Positions 44,311 to 55,151 of a stretch of 64,000 bases of DNA are shown here, piece after piece. The DNA is from an uncultured Tenacibaculum sp. GTDB taxonomy: Bacteria; Bacteroidota; Bacteroidia; Flavobacteriales; Flavobacteriaceae. The translations under genes were made by a program, and so were the position numbers. The DNA lies in NCBI GenBank assembly GCA_947496185.1, contig CANMCD010000002.1, positions 124,001 to 188,000 on the forward strand. Direction: 5' to 3'. Within the stretch, counting starts at the first letter, position 1; every line of letters starts with the position of its first letter. Below the pieces are notes generated by a model. That model was not told the DNA's origin. It did not search any database and was given only the letters and a program-made list of their open reading frames with translations.

Positions 44311-46473
44311 TTACGATTTAATTTTTTGACTTGAAGCTGTTGGTAAATTTTTATATCCCATATTATACAAGGTAAAACCAAAAACATCTGCATAAAAATC
44401 TATCTTTTTAGCTACAGGAGTTCCGGCACCGTGCCCTGCATTAATTTCAATTCGTATTAATGTAGGATTGCTTCCTTGTTGCTTATCTTGTAATTCTGCA
44501 GCGAATTTAAAACTGTGAGCTGGTACTACTCTATCATCATGATCGCCAGTTGTCACCAAAGTAGCAGGGTAAGCAACTCCTTCTTTTACATTATGTACAG
44601 GTGAATACCCTTTTAAATAATCAAACATTTCTTTACTGTCTTCCGATGTTCCATAATCATAAGCCCATCCTGCTCCTGCAGTAAATGTATGATAGCGCAA
44701 CATGTCTAATACTCCCACGGCTGGTATAGCCACTTTCATTAAATCAGGACGTTGGGTCATGGTCGCCCCTACTAACAAACCACCGTTAGAACCTCCATGA
44801 ATTGCTAAAAATTCTGAAGCTGTATATTTATTTTCAATCAAATATTCAGCAGCAGCGATAAAGTCATCAAATACATTCTGTTTGTTTAGTTTCGTACCAG
44901 CTATATGCCATTTTTTTCCATATTCTCCACCTCCTCGTAAATTTGGAACGGCATAAATACCTCCTTGTTCCATCCAAGTGGCATTATAACTACTAAAAGT
45001 TGGTTGTAAGCTTATATTAAACCCTCCATACCCATATAAAATAGTTGGGTTTTTCCCATTTAATGTTATTCCTTTTTTATGAGTAATAATCATTGGAACT
45101 TTTGTACCATCTTTAGAAGTATAAAAAACTTGTTTACTCTCATAATCTTTAGCATTAAAAGATATTGCAGGTTTCCAATACAACTCATAAGAGCCTTCTT
45201 TAGGTAAAAACTTGTAATACGACACAGGAGTACTATAATTGGTAAACAAGAAATAAATTTCTGTTGCTTCTTTCTTTCCTGAAAAACCATATACCGTACC
45301 AATACCTGGTAATTTTATGTCTCTTACCAACTGACCTTCATAATCGTATTGGAATACTTTTGAAACAGCATCTTGCATGTAATTCGCAAACAAATATCCT
45401 CCTCCAATTGATACCGTTAATACATTATTTGTTTCTGCAATAAGGTCTTTCCAATTAGCTGAAATTGGATTTTTTATATCTACTGTAACTAATCTATAAT
45501 TAGGAGCGTTTAAGTTTGTATGAAGATACAGCTTACCCCCTTTGCTATCAACCACTTGGGTATCACTATCAAAATTGTTAATTATAGGTACTAGCCTACT
45601 ATTTGCTTTAGATAGATCTTTAACAAACAACTTATTCCCTGAAGTGGATGTTGCTGCCGAAACTATCAAATAATTATTATCTTTCGTTACTTTTCCGTTT
45701 ACATAACGATGTTTTTCTTCTGCAGTCGCTCCGAAGATAACTTTATCTTCACTTTGAGGTGTACCTAACTTGTGAAAATATAGTTTGTGTTGATCTGTTT
45801 TTGCAGACAATTCACTTCCTTTAGGCTTATCATAACTAGAATAATAAAACCCTTCTTTTCCTTTCCAAGACAATTGCGAAAACTTAATATCAACTAAGGT
45901 ATCTTCTTTGATTGTTTTAGTTTCTGCATCTATGATAATTACCTTTCTCCAATCACTTCCTCCTTCTGAAATAGAATAAGCAACCAATTTTCCATCTTCT
46001 GTAAAACTTACTTGCCCTAATGAAGTAGTTCCGTCTTTTGAAAAAGTATTCGGATCTAAAAAGACCTCTTCTTTTCCGCTTTTGTCTTTACGATACAATA
46101 CATGCTGGTTTTGTAACCCGTCATTTTTATAAAAATAAGTATAATCTCCTTCAATAAATGGTGAAGATATTTTTTCATAATTTGACAATGCTTTCAATCG
46201 ATCTTTTAATTGTTGACGATACGGTATTTTATCTAAAAAATTATGTGTTACCTTATTCTGAGCTTTCACCCAAGATTCGGTTTGACTACTTCTATCATCT
46301 TCTAACCAACGATAATTGTCGACTACTTTTGTTCCAAAGTATTCGTCTGTCACTGGTTTTTTTATGGTTTCTGGGTATTTCACTTGATTTTCTGCTTGGT
46401 TGTTTTTCTGTTCATTACATGACCCAAAAAAAACGCCCATTACTGCTATTATTGGGATTATCTGTTTTTTCAT
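44311..46473 (-). CDS. Prolyl oligopeptidase-family S9 serine peptidase lipoprotein
   Basis: This 720-residue S9A peptidase has a lipoprotein signal (FFGSC, Cys19), a seven-bladed propeller and a C-terminal hydrolase domain. The nucleophile is Ser562 in GGSNGGLL, the aspartate lies in GDHDDRVVP and the histidine in NAGHGAG. The NLRGGGEYG segment is also characteristic. It would cleave short peptides after proline in the envelope. Its start is 28 bp from the M13 gene end, probably forming a two-gene peptide-degradation unit. Confidence 0.93.
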   Translation of the reverse strand: MKKQIIPIIAVMGVFFGSCNEQKNNQAENQVKYPETIKKPVTDEYFGTKVVDNYRWLEDDRSSQTESWVKAQNKVTHNFLDKIPYRQQLKDRLKALSNYEKISSPFIEGDYTYFYKNDGLQNQHVLYRKDKSGKEEVFLDPNTFSKDGTTSLGQVSFTEDGKLVAYSISEGGSDWRKVIIIDAETKTIKEDTLVDIKFSQLSWKGKEGFYYSSYDKPKGSELSAKTDQHKLYFHKLGTPQSEDKVIFGATAEEKHRYVNGKVTKDNNYLIVSAATSTSGNKLFVKDLSKANSRLVPIINNFDSDTQVVDSKGGKLYLHTNLNAPNYRLVTVDIKNPISANWKDLIAETNNVLTVSIGGGYLFANYMQDAVSKVFQYDYEGQLVRDIKLPGIGTVYGFSGKKEATEIYFLFTNYSTPVSYYKFLPKEGSYELYWKPAISFNAKDYESKQVFYTSKDGTKVPMIITHKKGITLNGKNPTILYGYGGFNISLQPTFSSYNATWMEQGGIYAVPNLRGGGEYGKKWHIAGTKLNKQNVFDDFIAAAEYLIENKYTASEFLAIHGGSNGGLLVGATMTQRPDLMKVAIPAVGVLDMLRYHTFTAGAGWAYDYGTSEDSKEMFDYLKGYSPVHNVKEGVAYPATLVTTGDHDDRVVPAHSFKFAAELQDKQQGSNPTLIRIEINAGHGAGTPVAKKIDFYADVFGFTLYNMGYKNLPTASSQKIKS

Positions 46474-46653
46474 TTCGAAAAAAATTAGTTTAATTTTTCA
46501 AATTTAGGCGAAAAATTAGCTGTCAATTTGGTTTTAAGACGAATTTAACTTTTTCACAACATTGGCTTTACCGTATAATATCTTTCCTAAAAAACAAAGT
46601 TCTAAGCTACAAACGTGGTTAGAAAGAAAATGAGTATAAAAAAATAATACTTT

Positions 46654-46661
46654 TATATTTG
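46654..46661 (+). promoter_or_regulatory. Candidate -7 element upstream of mfd
   Basis: TATATTTG fits TAnnTTTG and ends 17 bases before the TTG start codon of mfd. A -33 element is not clear. Confidence 0.35.
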
Positions 46662-46678
46662 TGTAAAATTTAAGACTG

Positions 46679-49600
46679 TTGAGCAAGCAAACCATTCTGA
46701 ATTATTATCAGCAATCTAGTAAGGTATCACAGATTGTTACGCAACTTCAACAAAACCCTCATTATTTTCAGCTTACGAATTTAATTGGGTCTTCGTTGTC
46801 TTTTGTTATCTCCGAAACATTTAAGCAAGTTCATAAACCCTATTTATTAATTCTTAACGACAAAGAAGAAGCAGCTTATTATCTTAATGATTTAGAGCAG
46901 CTTTTGGGGGAAAAGAACGTATTATTTTACCCAGGATCTTACCGTCGTCCTTATCAAATTGAAGAAACTGACAATGCTAATGTTTTGTTACGATCAGAAG
47001 TACTCAATAGAATTAATTCTCGCAAAAAACCTGCGATTATTGTTACGTATCCTGCAGCTTTATTTGAAAAGGTAGTTACCAAAAAAGAACTCGAAAAAAA
47101 CACGCTTAAAATAAGTACAAACGAACAAGTATCTCCTGATTTTGTGAATGAAGTACTCTTTGAGTATAATTTTAACCGAGTAGATTTTGTTACAGAACCC
47201 GGTGAGTTTTCAGTACGTGGTGGAATTATTGATGTTTTTTCTTTTTCCAATGACGAACCGTATCGTATTGAATTTTTCGGTGATGAAGTGGATAGTATCA
47301 GAACATTCGATGTAGAGACGCAACTCTCCAAAGAAAAGCTTTCGAAAGTTAGTATTATGCCCAATGTTGAAAATAAGGCATTACAAGAAAAAAGAGAAAG
47401 TTTTTTAAAGTATATTTCTTCTAAAACAGTGGTTTTTATTAGAAACATTGACCTTTTAAGTAATCGTTTGGATCAGTTTTTTGAAAAAGCAGAAATTGCC
47501 TTTGAAGGACTTTCAAAAGAACTAAATCACGCTAAACCCTTCTCACTATTTTGTCGTGGAGAAGAAATAAAAAGTCAATTAAACCAATTTGTTGTTACTG
47601 AAGTTTCTTTTCAATCAGAATTGAAGTCTGATAAAACCACTAATAACATTGTTTTTCAAACCAAACCTCAACCTTCCTTTAACAAACAATTTAATTTATT
47701 AATTGACGACTTAAACGAAAATCACCAAAAAGGGTATACAAATTATATCTTATGTGCCAATGACAAACAGGTACAACGATTTAAGGATATTTTTGACGAT
47801 TCAGAACATGAAGTACACTACGAAGCACTTGTGTTTCCACTATATAAAGGTTTTATTGATGAGAATGAAAAAATTGTTTGTTATACAGACCATCAGATTT
47901 TTGAACGCTATTTTAAGTTTCGACTAAAAAATGGATATTCTAAAAAACAATCAATTACGTTACAAGAACTCACCAAACTTGAAGTAGGCGACTATGTAAC
48001 ACACATCGATCATGGTGTTGGAAAGTTCGGTGGTTTACAAAAAATCGATGTAGAAGGAAAGAAACAAGAAGCAATTAAGCTTATTTACGGAGATCGAGAT
48101 ATCTTATATGTTAGTATTCATTCACTTCATAAAATTTCTAAGTTTAACGGTCGAGATGGAAAACCTCCCAAAATATACAAACTTGGTTCAGGAGCATGGA
48201 AAAAAATCAAACAAAAAACAAAAAAACGTGTTAAAGAAATTGCCTTTAACCTAATCCAGCTTTATGCCAAAAGAAAACTTCAAAAAGGCTTTGCTTTTGG
48301 CCCTGATACGCATATTCAACATGAATTGGAAGCTAGCTTCTTATACGAAGACACTCCTGATCAATTCACCGCTACTAAAGATGTAAAAACGGATATGGAA
48401 AAAGAACAACCCATGGATAGGCTCGTCTGTGGTGATGTTGGATTTGGAAAAACAGAAGTGGCGATCAGAGCTGCGTTTAAAGCCGTTGATAATGGCAAAC
48501 AAGTGGCTGTCTTGGTACCTACCACTGTGCTAGCTTTTCAACATTTTAAAACATTTTCGAAACGATTAAAAGACTTTCCTGTCACCATCGATTACCTCAA
48601 CCGTTTTAGAACAACCAAACAACGGAAAGGGGTTTTGGAAGGTGTGGCAGAAGGAAGTGTTGATATTGTAATCGGTACACACCAACTTACCAATAAAAAT
48701 ATTCAATTTAAAAACTTAGGCCTTTTGGTTATTGATGAGGAACAAAAATTTGGAGTGGCTGTCAAAGACAAACTTAAAACCATTAAAGAAAACGTTGATA
48801 CACTCACGTTAACCGCAACACCAATACCAAGAACATTACAGTTTAGCTTAATGGCTGCTAGGGATTTATCGGTTATTAAAACCCCTCCTCCCAACCGCCA
48901 TCCTATAGAAACGAATGTCATCCGATTTAGTGAAGAAATTATCAGAGATGCAATCTCCTATGAAATTTCAAGGGGAGGGCAAATCTTTTTTATTCATAAT
49001 CGTATCGAAAACATCAAAGAAGTTGCAGGCTTACTACAACGACTTGTACCCGATGCTAAAATTGGTATTGGCCATGGACAAATGGAAGGTAAAAAACTAG
49101 AGGAGTTAATGTTAAGCTTTATGAGTAATGAATTTGACGTATTAGTCTCTACAACTATTGTTGAGAGTGGATTGGATGTTCCTAATGCGAATACTATCTT
49201 TATCAACAATGCCAACAATTTTGGTCTTTCAGACTTACACCAAATGAGAGGAAGGGTTGGGCGTTCTAACAAAAAAGCGTTTTGTTACTTTATTACTCCT
49301 CCCTATCACCACATGACAGATGATGCACGTAAACGAATTCAAGCCTTAGAATTGTTTTCTGATTTGGGTAGTGGACTACAGATCGCAATGAAAGACTTAG
49401 AGATCCGTGGTGCTGGAGATTTATTAGGTGGTGAACAAAGTGGCTTTATTAACGATATTGGTTTTGATGCATATCAAAAAATACTGCAAGAAGCCATAGA
49501 AGAGTTAAAAGAAAACGAGTTCAAAGAACTCTATGACCCTAATGATAACACTCCTAAAGAGTTTGTAAAAGAGGTTCAAATCGATACTGATTTTGAAATT

Positions 49601-50029
49601 CTTTTCCCTGATGATTATGTAAATTCTGTAAGTGAACGACTGGTATTATACAACAAACTTTCAACGGTCAATACTGAGGAAGAACTTACGGTATTTGAAA
49701 ATGAGATTATAGACCGTTTCGGAGCCTACCCAACACAAGTAGCAGACCTGTTTGATAGTGTACGTATCAAATGGTTGGCCAAATCTATTGGTTTAGAAAA
49801 AGTAGTTTTAAAGCAAAAGCGTATGATTGGGTATTTTATATCCGATCAACAAAGTGATTTTTATCAAACCAACAGTTTCACGAAAGTTTTACAGTATGTG
49901 CAACAAAATGGTAAAAGTTGTGTAATGAAAGAAAAACAAACGAAAAATGGACTACGTTTACTAATTACCTTTATTAAAATTGATACGGTAAACAAAGCAT
50001 TAAACATATTGAAACGAGTACAGAATTAA
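46679..50029 (+). CDS. mfd: Transcription-repair coupling factor Mfd
   Basis: This 1116-residue protein removes stalled RNA polymerase and recruits UvrA to DNA lesions. It has the UvrB-like N-terminal modules (PGSYRRPYQIEE, TEPGEFSVRGGIIDVFSF), the RNA polymerase-interacting TUDOR region (LEVGDYVTHIDHGVGKFGG), and RecG-like helicase motors with GFGKTE near residue 588, DEEQ at 686-689 and the TRG-type QMRGRVGRS. The C-terminal domain closes the chain. The start is TTG with a promoter-like element just upstream. The EamA transporter gene follows after 18 bp. Confidence 0.95.
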   Translation: MSKQTILNYYQQSSKVSQIVTQLQQNPHYFQLTNLIGSSLSFVISETFKQVHKPYLLILNDKEEAAYYLNDLEQLLGEKNVLFYPGSYRRPYQIEETDNANVLLRSEVLNRINSRKKPAIIVTYPAALFEKVVTKKELEKNTLKISTNEQVSPDFVNEVLFEYNFNRVDFVTEPGEFSVRGGIIDVFSFSNDEPYRIEFFGDEVDSIRTFDVETQLSKEKLSKVSIMPNVENKALQEKRESFLKYISSKTVVFIRNIDLLSNRLDQFFEKAEIAFEGLSKELNHAKPFSLFCRGEEIKSQLNQFVVTEVSFQSELKSDKTTNNIVFQTKPQPSFNKQFNLLIDDLNENHQKGYTNYILCANDKQVQRFKDIFDDSEHEVHYEALVFPLYKGFIDENEKIVCYTDHQIFERYFKFRLKNGYSKKQSITLQELTKLEVGDYVTHIDHGVGKFGGLQKIDVEGKKQEAIKLIYGDRDILYVSIHSLHKISKFNGRDGKPPKIYKLGSGAWKKIKQKTKKRVKEIAFNLIQLYAKRKLQKGFAFGPDTHIQHELEASFLYEDTPDQFTATKDVKTDMEKEQPMDRLVCGDVGFGKTEVAIRAAFKAVDNGKQVAVLVPTTVLAFQHFKTFSKRLKDFPVTIDYLNRFRTTKQRKGVLEGVAEGSVDIVIGTHQLTNKNIQFKNLGLLVIDEEQKFGVAVKDKLKTIKENVDTLTLTATPIPRTLQFSLMAARDLSVIKTPPPNRHPIETNVIRFSEEIIRDAISYEISRGGQIFFIHNRIENIKEVAGLLQRLVPDAKIGIGHGQMEGKKLEELMLSFMSNEFDVLVSTTIVESGLDVPNANTIFINNANNFGLSDLHQMRGRVGRSNKKAFCYFITPPYHHMTDDARKRIQALELFSDLGSGLQIAMKDLEIRGAGDLLGGEQSGFINDIGFDAYQKILQEAIEELKENEFKELYDPNDNTPKEFVKEVQIDTDFEILFPDDYVNSVSERLVLYNKLSTVNTEEELTVFENEIIDRFGAYPTQVADLFDSVRIKWLAKSIGLEKVVLKQKRMIGYFISDQQSDFYQTNSFTKVLQYVQQNGKSCVMKEKQTKNGLRLLITFIKIDTVNKALNILKRVQN

Positions 50030-50047
50030 CAATTCGATATCAAAAAA

Positions 50048-50971
50048 ATGAAAGATAATCACATAAAAAATTTATTTGGTTTAATTCTGGCTACCTTTTT
50101 TATTAGTACCTCGGGGGTATTAGGGAGATACATAGCCATGCCCTCCGAAGTTATTATATGGTTCCGATCTGCTTTTGGAATGTTGTTTTTATTTATATTC
50201 TGTTCCTTCAAAAAAATAGATTTCCGTATTAAGTCAACCAAACATTATCACCCTTTTTTTATTGGAGGGCTTTTGATGGCAGGACATTGGATTACGTATT
50301 TTTATGCGCTAAAGCTTTCTAATGTAGCCATGGGAATGCTTTCTCTCTATACATTTCCTGTTATAATTGCTGTCTTAGAACCTTTTTTCTTCAAAGCTAA
50401 ATTCAACCCTATTCATATCGTTTTGGGGATAATGGTACTCTTAGGACTTTATATATTATCACCGAGCTTCACTATTGAAAACTCAAACGTACAAGGTATC
50501 TTATTCGGTATCCTATCTGCAGTATTCTATGCTTTCAGAATATTGATTATGAAACAATATGTGGCTTCTTATAACGGGGTGATGCTAATGTTTTATCAAA
50601 CCGTAATCATAACTATTTGTCTACTCCCATCGATTTTCTTTATGGACATTTCAGGATTTAAAGACCAATTACCTTACCTTCTTTTATTAGGGTTTTTAAC
50701 CACAGCCGTTGGGCATAGTCTTTTGGTGCATTCATTACAGTTTTTTTCTGCATCAACAACTAGCATAATTAGTAGTATACAACCTATATTTGGCTCTCTT
50801 TTAGCTTTAATTTTTTTAACTGAATTCCCAACAAAAAACGCATATATCGGCGGAAGCTTAATCATAGCTACAGTAGTCATTGAGAGTATTTTTAGTAAGA
50901 AGAAAAAAGCAACAAACACTTTCAAAAAAACACATAAAACACTAACAATCAGAACAAAAAAAACAAAGTAA
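50048..50971 (+). CDS. EamA/DMT-family transporter
   Basis: This 307-residue inner-membrane protein has about ten hydrophobic helices in two repeated EamA halves (for example FKAKFNPIHIVLGIMVLLGLYILSP and SIISSIQPIFGSLLALIFLTE). The C-terminus is strongly basic (KKKKATNTFKKTHKTLTIRTKKTK). It exports or imports a small metabolite that cannot be told from sequence. It is cotranscribed with mfd and probably with the beta-barrel gene starting 55 bp downstream. Confidence 0.9.
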   Translation: MKDNHIKNLFGLILATFFISTSGVLGRYIAMPSEVIIWFRSAFGMLFLFIFCSFKKIDFRIKSTKHYHPFFIGGLLMAGHWITYFYALKLSNVAMGMLSLYTFPVIIAVLEPFFFKAKFNPIHIVLGIMVLLGLYILSPSFTIENSNVQGILFGILSAVFYAFRILIMKQYVASYNGVMLMFYQTVIITICLLPSIFFMDISGFKDQLPYLLLLGFLTTAVGHSLLVHSLQFFSASTTSIISSIQPIFGSLLALIFLTEFPTKNAYIGGSLIIATVVIESIFSKKKKATNTFKKTHKTLTIRTKKTK

Positions 50972-51026
50972 TTGTAAGTTGTTATATTTTTTATCGTCTA
51001 AGGGTAAAATAATAAACAATCAAACA

Positions 51027-51926
51027 ATGCTTAATTATAGAGGATTTTTTACGGGAATTGCTATGTTATTTCTTGTTCCTTCTTTACTATACTCACAAAC
51101 CTATGTGAGTGGTTTTTTTCCTAAAGAAAAGGAACTAACTCTTGCTGTGGGATATACACATAAAAGTTATGATCGCTTTTATAGAGGAGAAACCCTTACA
51201 GATGGAAACCCTGCTAATTTGGGAGAAATCTCTTCTTCTATCATCGGAATTTATGGGGAATACGGGATCAATTCGTGGTTGTCTGCCATGGTTAGCGTAC
51301 CTTATATTTCTATTAAAAGTGGTACAGGAAATCCTGACCCTGTTCACAATGAAAATGAACAAAGTGGGCTTCAGGACTTATCACTAGCTTTAAAAGCACG
51401 AGTACTAGAAAAGGTTTTTGAAGATAATTCTAAACTTTCTATAGGAGGCGCTACTGGACTAACTTTTCCAGTAAGCAGTTATGAAGGAAACGGTATTTTA
51501 TCCATTGGTAATAAAGCTACCGCTTTCGATGGTTTTGCCGTGATTCAATATACAACGAATTTCAACTTTTTTGCAGAAGCTCAAACGGGATTCAGTCTTC
51601 GAAACAATAGTGATTTTGAAATACCAAATGCTTTGCTATATAGCTTAAAAATTGGATACTACAATTCGTGGATCTACACACATGTCAAATTAGGAGTTCA
51701 AGATTCTACTTCGGGATATGATATAGGGTCTGCTGAGTTTGGTGCTAATGGAGGTCCTGCTGCTTTGTCACAAACTGAAGTTGATTATACAAATCTGAAT
51801 TTTGATGTCTATGTACCTATTCATAAACATAATTTTGGTGTTTCTGTAGGGTATGGAATCAATTTAGATGGTAGAAATTTTTATGATGAAAATGCCTTTT
51901 CAATCGGACTAGTTTATAAAAACTAA
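51027..51926 (+). CDS. Predicted outer-membrane beta-barrel protein
   Basis: With the start MLNYRGFF this is 299 residues and has a clean signal peptide (GIAMLFLVPSLLYSQ); a start 48 bases upstream is possible but would put extra residues before the signal. The body alternates hydrophobic strands ending in aromatic residues (WLSAMVSVPYISI, KLSIGGATGLTFPVS, HNFGVSVGYGINLDG) and ends in FSIGLVYKN, as in small outer-membrane porin-like barrels. It recalls the MetA-pathway or transporter-type barrel families, without firm assignment. Confidence 0.72.
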   Translation: MLNYRGFFTGIAMLFLVPSLLYSQTYVSGFFPKEKELTLAVGYTHKSYDRFYRGETLTDGNPANLGEISSSIIGIYGEYGINSWLSAMVSVPYISIKSGTGNPDPVHNENEQSGLQDLSLALKARVLEKVFEDNSKLSIGGATGLTFPVSSYEGNGILSIGNKATAFDGFAVIQYTTNFNFFAEAQTGFSLRNNSDFEIPNALLYSLKIGYYNSWIYTHVKLGVQDSTSGYDIGSAEFGANGGPAALSQTEVDYTNLNFDVYVPIHKHNFGVSVGYGINLDGRNFYDENAFSIGLVYKN

Positions 51927-51964
51927 TTTTCGTTATTCGAAAACACTATTATAATACCAATAGT

Positions 51965-52007
51965 AAAAAACCAGTACCATAGTTCAAACTTTAGTGCTGG
52001 TTTTTTT
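51965..52007 (+). terminator. Terminator before the berberine-bridge-type gene (hairpin copy 1)
   Basis: A 13-bp stem including one G-U pair (51965-51977 with 51994-52006) with a T run. The loop region contains CATAGTTCAAACT (51978-51990), which is repeated exactly in the hairpin at 53965-54004. Confidence 0.8.
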
Positions 52008-52149
52008 ATAAAAAGTCAATTATAATATAGGATACACTCATACCATTTTTTCAACTACTCAAATCCAAAATTCAACTGTATATAACTCTTTTTTAGCGGT
52101 CGGTGTTATTACATATTATATTTAATTTTTGACTTATTAAATATAATAT

Positions 52150-53934
52150 ATGAAAAGTAACACTCAAAATGATATAAATAAATTACTTAGAGACAATATT
52201 GATCATTTTTTAAAAGAACTAGAGCATTCTAAAATCTCAAGAGCGCAGGTTTCAACGAATTGGGGTACACTGGATAATGTTTATAATCATTACCAAAACA
52301 GCCTCATTTTTAACAGAAGACTTCAATTCAACCCTTTTGTAATTGTATATTGTGAAAGCCTGTATGATGTACATACTACTTTTAAAGCAGCCAAAAACAA
52401 CAAACTGCCTTTTAGAGTAAGAGCGGGAGGACATGATCATGAAGGAGAATGTACAGGTACGAATGTAATACTCATTGATGTTTCTAGAATGAACTACCCT
52501 AATCATGGTCATAAAAAAGTTTTTATTGGAAACGAAAAGATTGCCCATATTCGACCAGGTATCCGTTTTAAGGAATTGACCTCAGAACTGGCAAAGTACG
52601 ATGTTATGATTCCACACGGTACTTGTGCAAGTGTTGGCATTGCAGGATTTACCATGGGTGGTGGCTGGGGGCCTTGGACTCGTAAATACGGTATGTGTTG
52701 TGAAAGATTAGTAGGTGCTACCATTATATTAGGCGATGGTACCATTCAGAAAATAGAGCAAAGAGGTGCTACACATCTAGTATATGAACTATATGAAGAT
52801 GGGAGTATAAAAGGGTTAATAACACAAGGAAGTGGCATACATGAACTGCTTTGGGCACTACGTGGAGGTGGAGGCATGAGTTATGGTATTATAACGGAAT
52901 TTCAAATTAAAACTTTTGATTTGCCAAGAATATTACACCGTTTTACAATCACTTGGAATCCGTACAATAAAGAAAACCCTGATCAGATAGACGGAAATGT
53001 ACCTGCTTTAGATATTCTTAAAAAGTGGGAGGAAATTATTACAGCTGACAATACTTCTAAACTTATCGGTACGAACTTAAAGGTTAGTGCACGCCCATGG
53101 AATGATAATATCCCAGTACCTTATGAAACGATTAATCTAAACTGTCAGTTCAACGGTTATTGGGAAGGTGACGAGCAAAGTTTGAATTACTTTATAGATA
53201 AAAACTTTACGGGTGTTCTTTCTAATTATTCAAAAGAAATAGCACCAGCAACGGGAGCTGATTTTGAACATAAGAGTAATTATGGTAATAACCTAATGAG
53301 CTCATGGGATAGAGAATCTTTCAACGCTATAAAACAAATATTACTGCCATTCCATCTAAAAGGAACACCTTTACAACCTGATCTAGACCAACCTGCACCT
53401 CATAAAATCACTTCTCGTTTGGTTAACAAAGAAGGATTAAATTCAAGAGGTTTGAACGGGCATCAACGATTAATCGAAAGTCTTTGTTCTTCATTACTGA
53501 CCGAAAACAACAGAAAAAACTTAATAACTAATTATGTTACCTTAGGGGCAATTGTGGGTGATTTTTACAAAAGAAACCCCTATACTGACAGTGCTTTTCC
53601 GTATAATGATAAACTATATACCATTCAATACCAATGTTGGTGGGAAGCTATCGATGGAGATATGCCCGAAGTTATAAAAAAAGCCATTGAAGATAGGATT
53701 AAAGAATTTCAAAACAATGTATTATATGATTATACCAATCGTGCTTTAGACTGGATTGAAGCTAGTCGTGATTTTCATATTCCAAATACCTCCGGAGCTT
53801 TCATTAGTTTTAAAGACAGCTCTATCCCTACTAAAACATATTTTGGAAACAGTTACAACGACCTAAAAAGAATAAAAGAAACCTATTCTAGAGATTTTTT
53901 TAACCATTTTAGAAGTCGAAAAACAATCATATAA
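52150..53934 (+). CDS. FAD-linked oxidase of the berberine bridge enzyme type
   Basis: This 594-residue flavoprotein has the FAD-binding PCMH fold. His95 in RAGGHDHEGE and Cys183 or Cys184 in YGMCCERLVGA match the two residues that bind FAD covalently in berberine bridge enzymes and related sugar or aromatic oxidases. GFTMGGGWGPWTRKYG and the C-terminal YFGNSYNDLKRIKETY (BBE domain) agree. No signal peptide is present. The substrate is unknown. It is a single gene enclosed by two related hairpins, a hint that it moved in as a unit. Confidence 0.88.
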   Translation: MKSNTQNDINKLLRDNIDHFLKELEHSKISRAQVSTNWGTLDNVYNHYQNSLIFNRRLQFNPFVIVYCESLYDVHTTFKAAKNNKLPFRVRAGGHDHEGECTGTNVILIDVSRMNYPNHGHKKVFIGNEKIAHIRPGIRFKELTSELAKYDVMIPHGTCASVGIAGFTMGGGWGPWTRKYGMCCERLVGATIILGDGTIQKIEQRGATHLVYELYEDGSIKGLITQGSGIHELLWALRGGGGMSYGIITEFQIKTFDLPRILHRFTITWNPYNKENPDQIDGNVPALDILKKWEEIITADNTSKLIGTNLKVSARPWNDNIPVPYETINLNCQFNGYWEGDEQSLNYFIDKNFTGVLSNYSKEIAPATGADFEHKSNYGNNLMSSWDRESFNAIKQILLPFHLKGTPLQPDLDQPAPHKITSRLVNKEGLNSRGLNGHQRLIESLCSSLLTENNRKNLITNYVTLGAIVGDFYKRNPYTDSAFPYNDKLYTIQYQCWWEAIDGDMPEVIKKAIEDRIKEFQNNVLYDYTNRALDWIEASRDFHIPNTSGAFISFKDSSIPTKTYFGNSYNDLKRIKETYSRDFFNHFRSRKTII

Positions 53935-53964
53935 TCAACCCCAAATTATTATTTAAGGCAAAAC

Positions 53965-54004
53965 AAAATCAGCATCATAGTTCAAACTATAATGCTGATT
54001 TTTT
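53965..54004 (+). terminator. Terminator after the berberine-bridge-type gene (hairpin copy 2)
   Basis: An 11-bp outer stem (53965-53975 with 53992-54002), one mismatch, a 6-bp inner stem and a T run. It carries the same CATAGTTCAAACT block (53976-53988) as the hairpin before the gene. Confidence 0.85.
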
Positions 54005-54083
54005 AATTAAAAAACTTAAAATCACCCCCTATAAAAGTCCTTATACTATATTGTGGGTAAAAGTTTCGTATAAATCAATTGAA

Positions 54084-54416
54084 TTATTTTTTATCTTTTA
54101 TCATAATCAACAACATTTTGAATGCGGTAGTCGCTGCTACTGCATGCGAAATATTCGCAGGTAAAATGATCATTTGTCCCGTTGTTAATGAATGTAAATT
54201 TCCTTCAATCGTTATTTGGGCTTGCCCTTCTACAACGTGTAACACCACATCAAACGGAGCGGTATGTTCTTTTAACTCTTGACCTTCATCAAAAGCAAAA
54301 AGTGTTACATTTCCTGAGGAAGATTTTATTATTTGATCATTAATAATCCCATTTTCAGCATAACTAATCCTTTCCGCTGGAGAAAAAACCGCTGTATCTG
54401 TTCCTAATAAACTCAT
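54084..54416 (-). CDS. Cupin-domain protein
   Basis: This is a 110-residue single cupin barrel. TLFAFDEGQELKEHTAPFDVVLHVVEGQAQITIEG gives the first cupin motif (with the His and Glu ligand pattern), and GQMIILPANISHAVAA the second, with a metal-binding histidine. It is small and cytoplasmic, either an enzyme or a sensor. It lies on the same strand, 52 bp beyond the last gene of the TonB operon, and could be its final gene. Confidence 0.85.
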   Translation of the reverse strand: MSLLGTDTAVFSPAERISYAENGIINDQIIKSSSGNVTLFAFDEGQELKEHTAPFDVVLHVVEGQAQITIEGNLHSLTTGQMIILPANISHAVAATTAFKMLLIMIKDKK

Positions 54417-54468
54417 ATTTTATTGTTTTTGTTTTTTGTCGAATCAATATCGAAATCTAATTGATGGG

Positions 54469-55149
54469 TCAAAATCGATACCCAACACCTATCATTGCAT
54501 TTATCAGTTCAGGTCTTAATTGTGCCTGTAACTGCCATTCTATAGACCTACTAAAATCAATAGTAACCCTACTATTATTTGTTATAAATTTTTGTATTTC
54601 ACCACTTATAAACCAATGTTTGGTAATATAAATATCTGCACCTGCACCTAGCTGTATTCCAACTTGGTTTTGATAGTTAACCTTATCTGCTGCCCAACCG
54701 TAGTCATTTTCTTTAAAAAAAACATAACTTCCGCCTATCGATATAAAAGGCAATACTTTACCTTCAATTGGCAAATGATAACGCAAAGAAAGATTTACGG
54801 GAGCTATCCAAACACTACCCAAATTAACATCATAACGATATAAATCGATATTTGTATAATCGCCATCTCGCATTGCTATACTATATTTACCACTTGAGGC
54901 TGACAAAGCAACGGACCAATTCTTATCATAGTACCAGGCAAAAGAGACTCCTACCATGGGTGAATTACCTAAGGCTACATTCCCCCCTACCACTTGTACC
55001 TTACTTATCTCTTCTGAAAAAGAATACCCGTTGGTTATTTTGATAGCAAACGGTTGCAATAGTCCATTCCTATTAGCTTGTGCAAAAGATTTTTGCCCTA
55101 AAAATAACAAGACTAAAACTATTGAGAATTTCCAAATTTTATATTTCAT
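54469..55149 (-). CDS. Small outer-membrane beta-barrel protein of the TonB operon
   Basis: This is 226 residues with a signal peptide (FSIVLVLLFLGQKSFAQ) and an eight-strand OmpW/OmpX-like barrel pattern: GVSFAWYYDKNWSVALSASSG, LSLRYHLPIEGKVLPFISIGGSY, GIQLGAGADIYITKHWFISGEI, ending GVGYRF with the terminal aromatic residue required for barrel insertion. It is the last gene of the seven-gene leftward operon, two bases after the BspA-type gene, and should lie in the outer membrane. Confidence 0.8.
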   Translation of the reverse strand: MKYKIWKFSIVLVLLFLGQKSFAQANRNGLLQPFAIKITNGYSFSEEISKVQVVGGNVALGNSPMVGVSFAWYYDKNWSVALSASSGKYSIAMRDGDYTNIDLYRYDVNLGSVWIAPVNLSLRYHLPIEGKVLPFISIGGSYVFFKENDYGWAADKVNYQNQVGIQLGAGADIYITKHWFISGEIQKFITNNSRVTIDFSRSIEWQLQAQLRPELINAMIGVGYRF

Positions 55150-55151
55150 TC

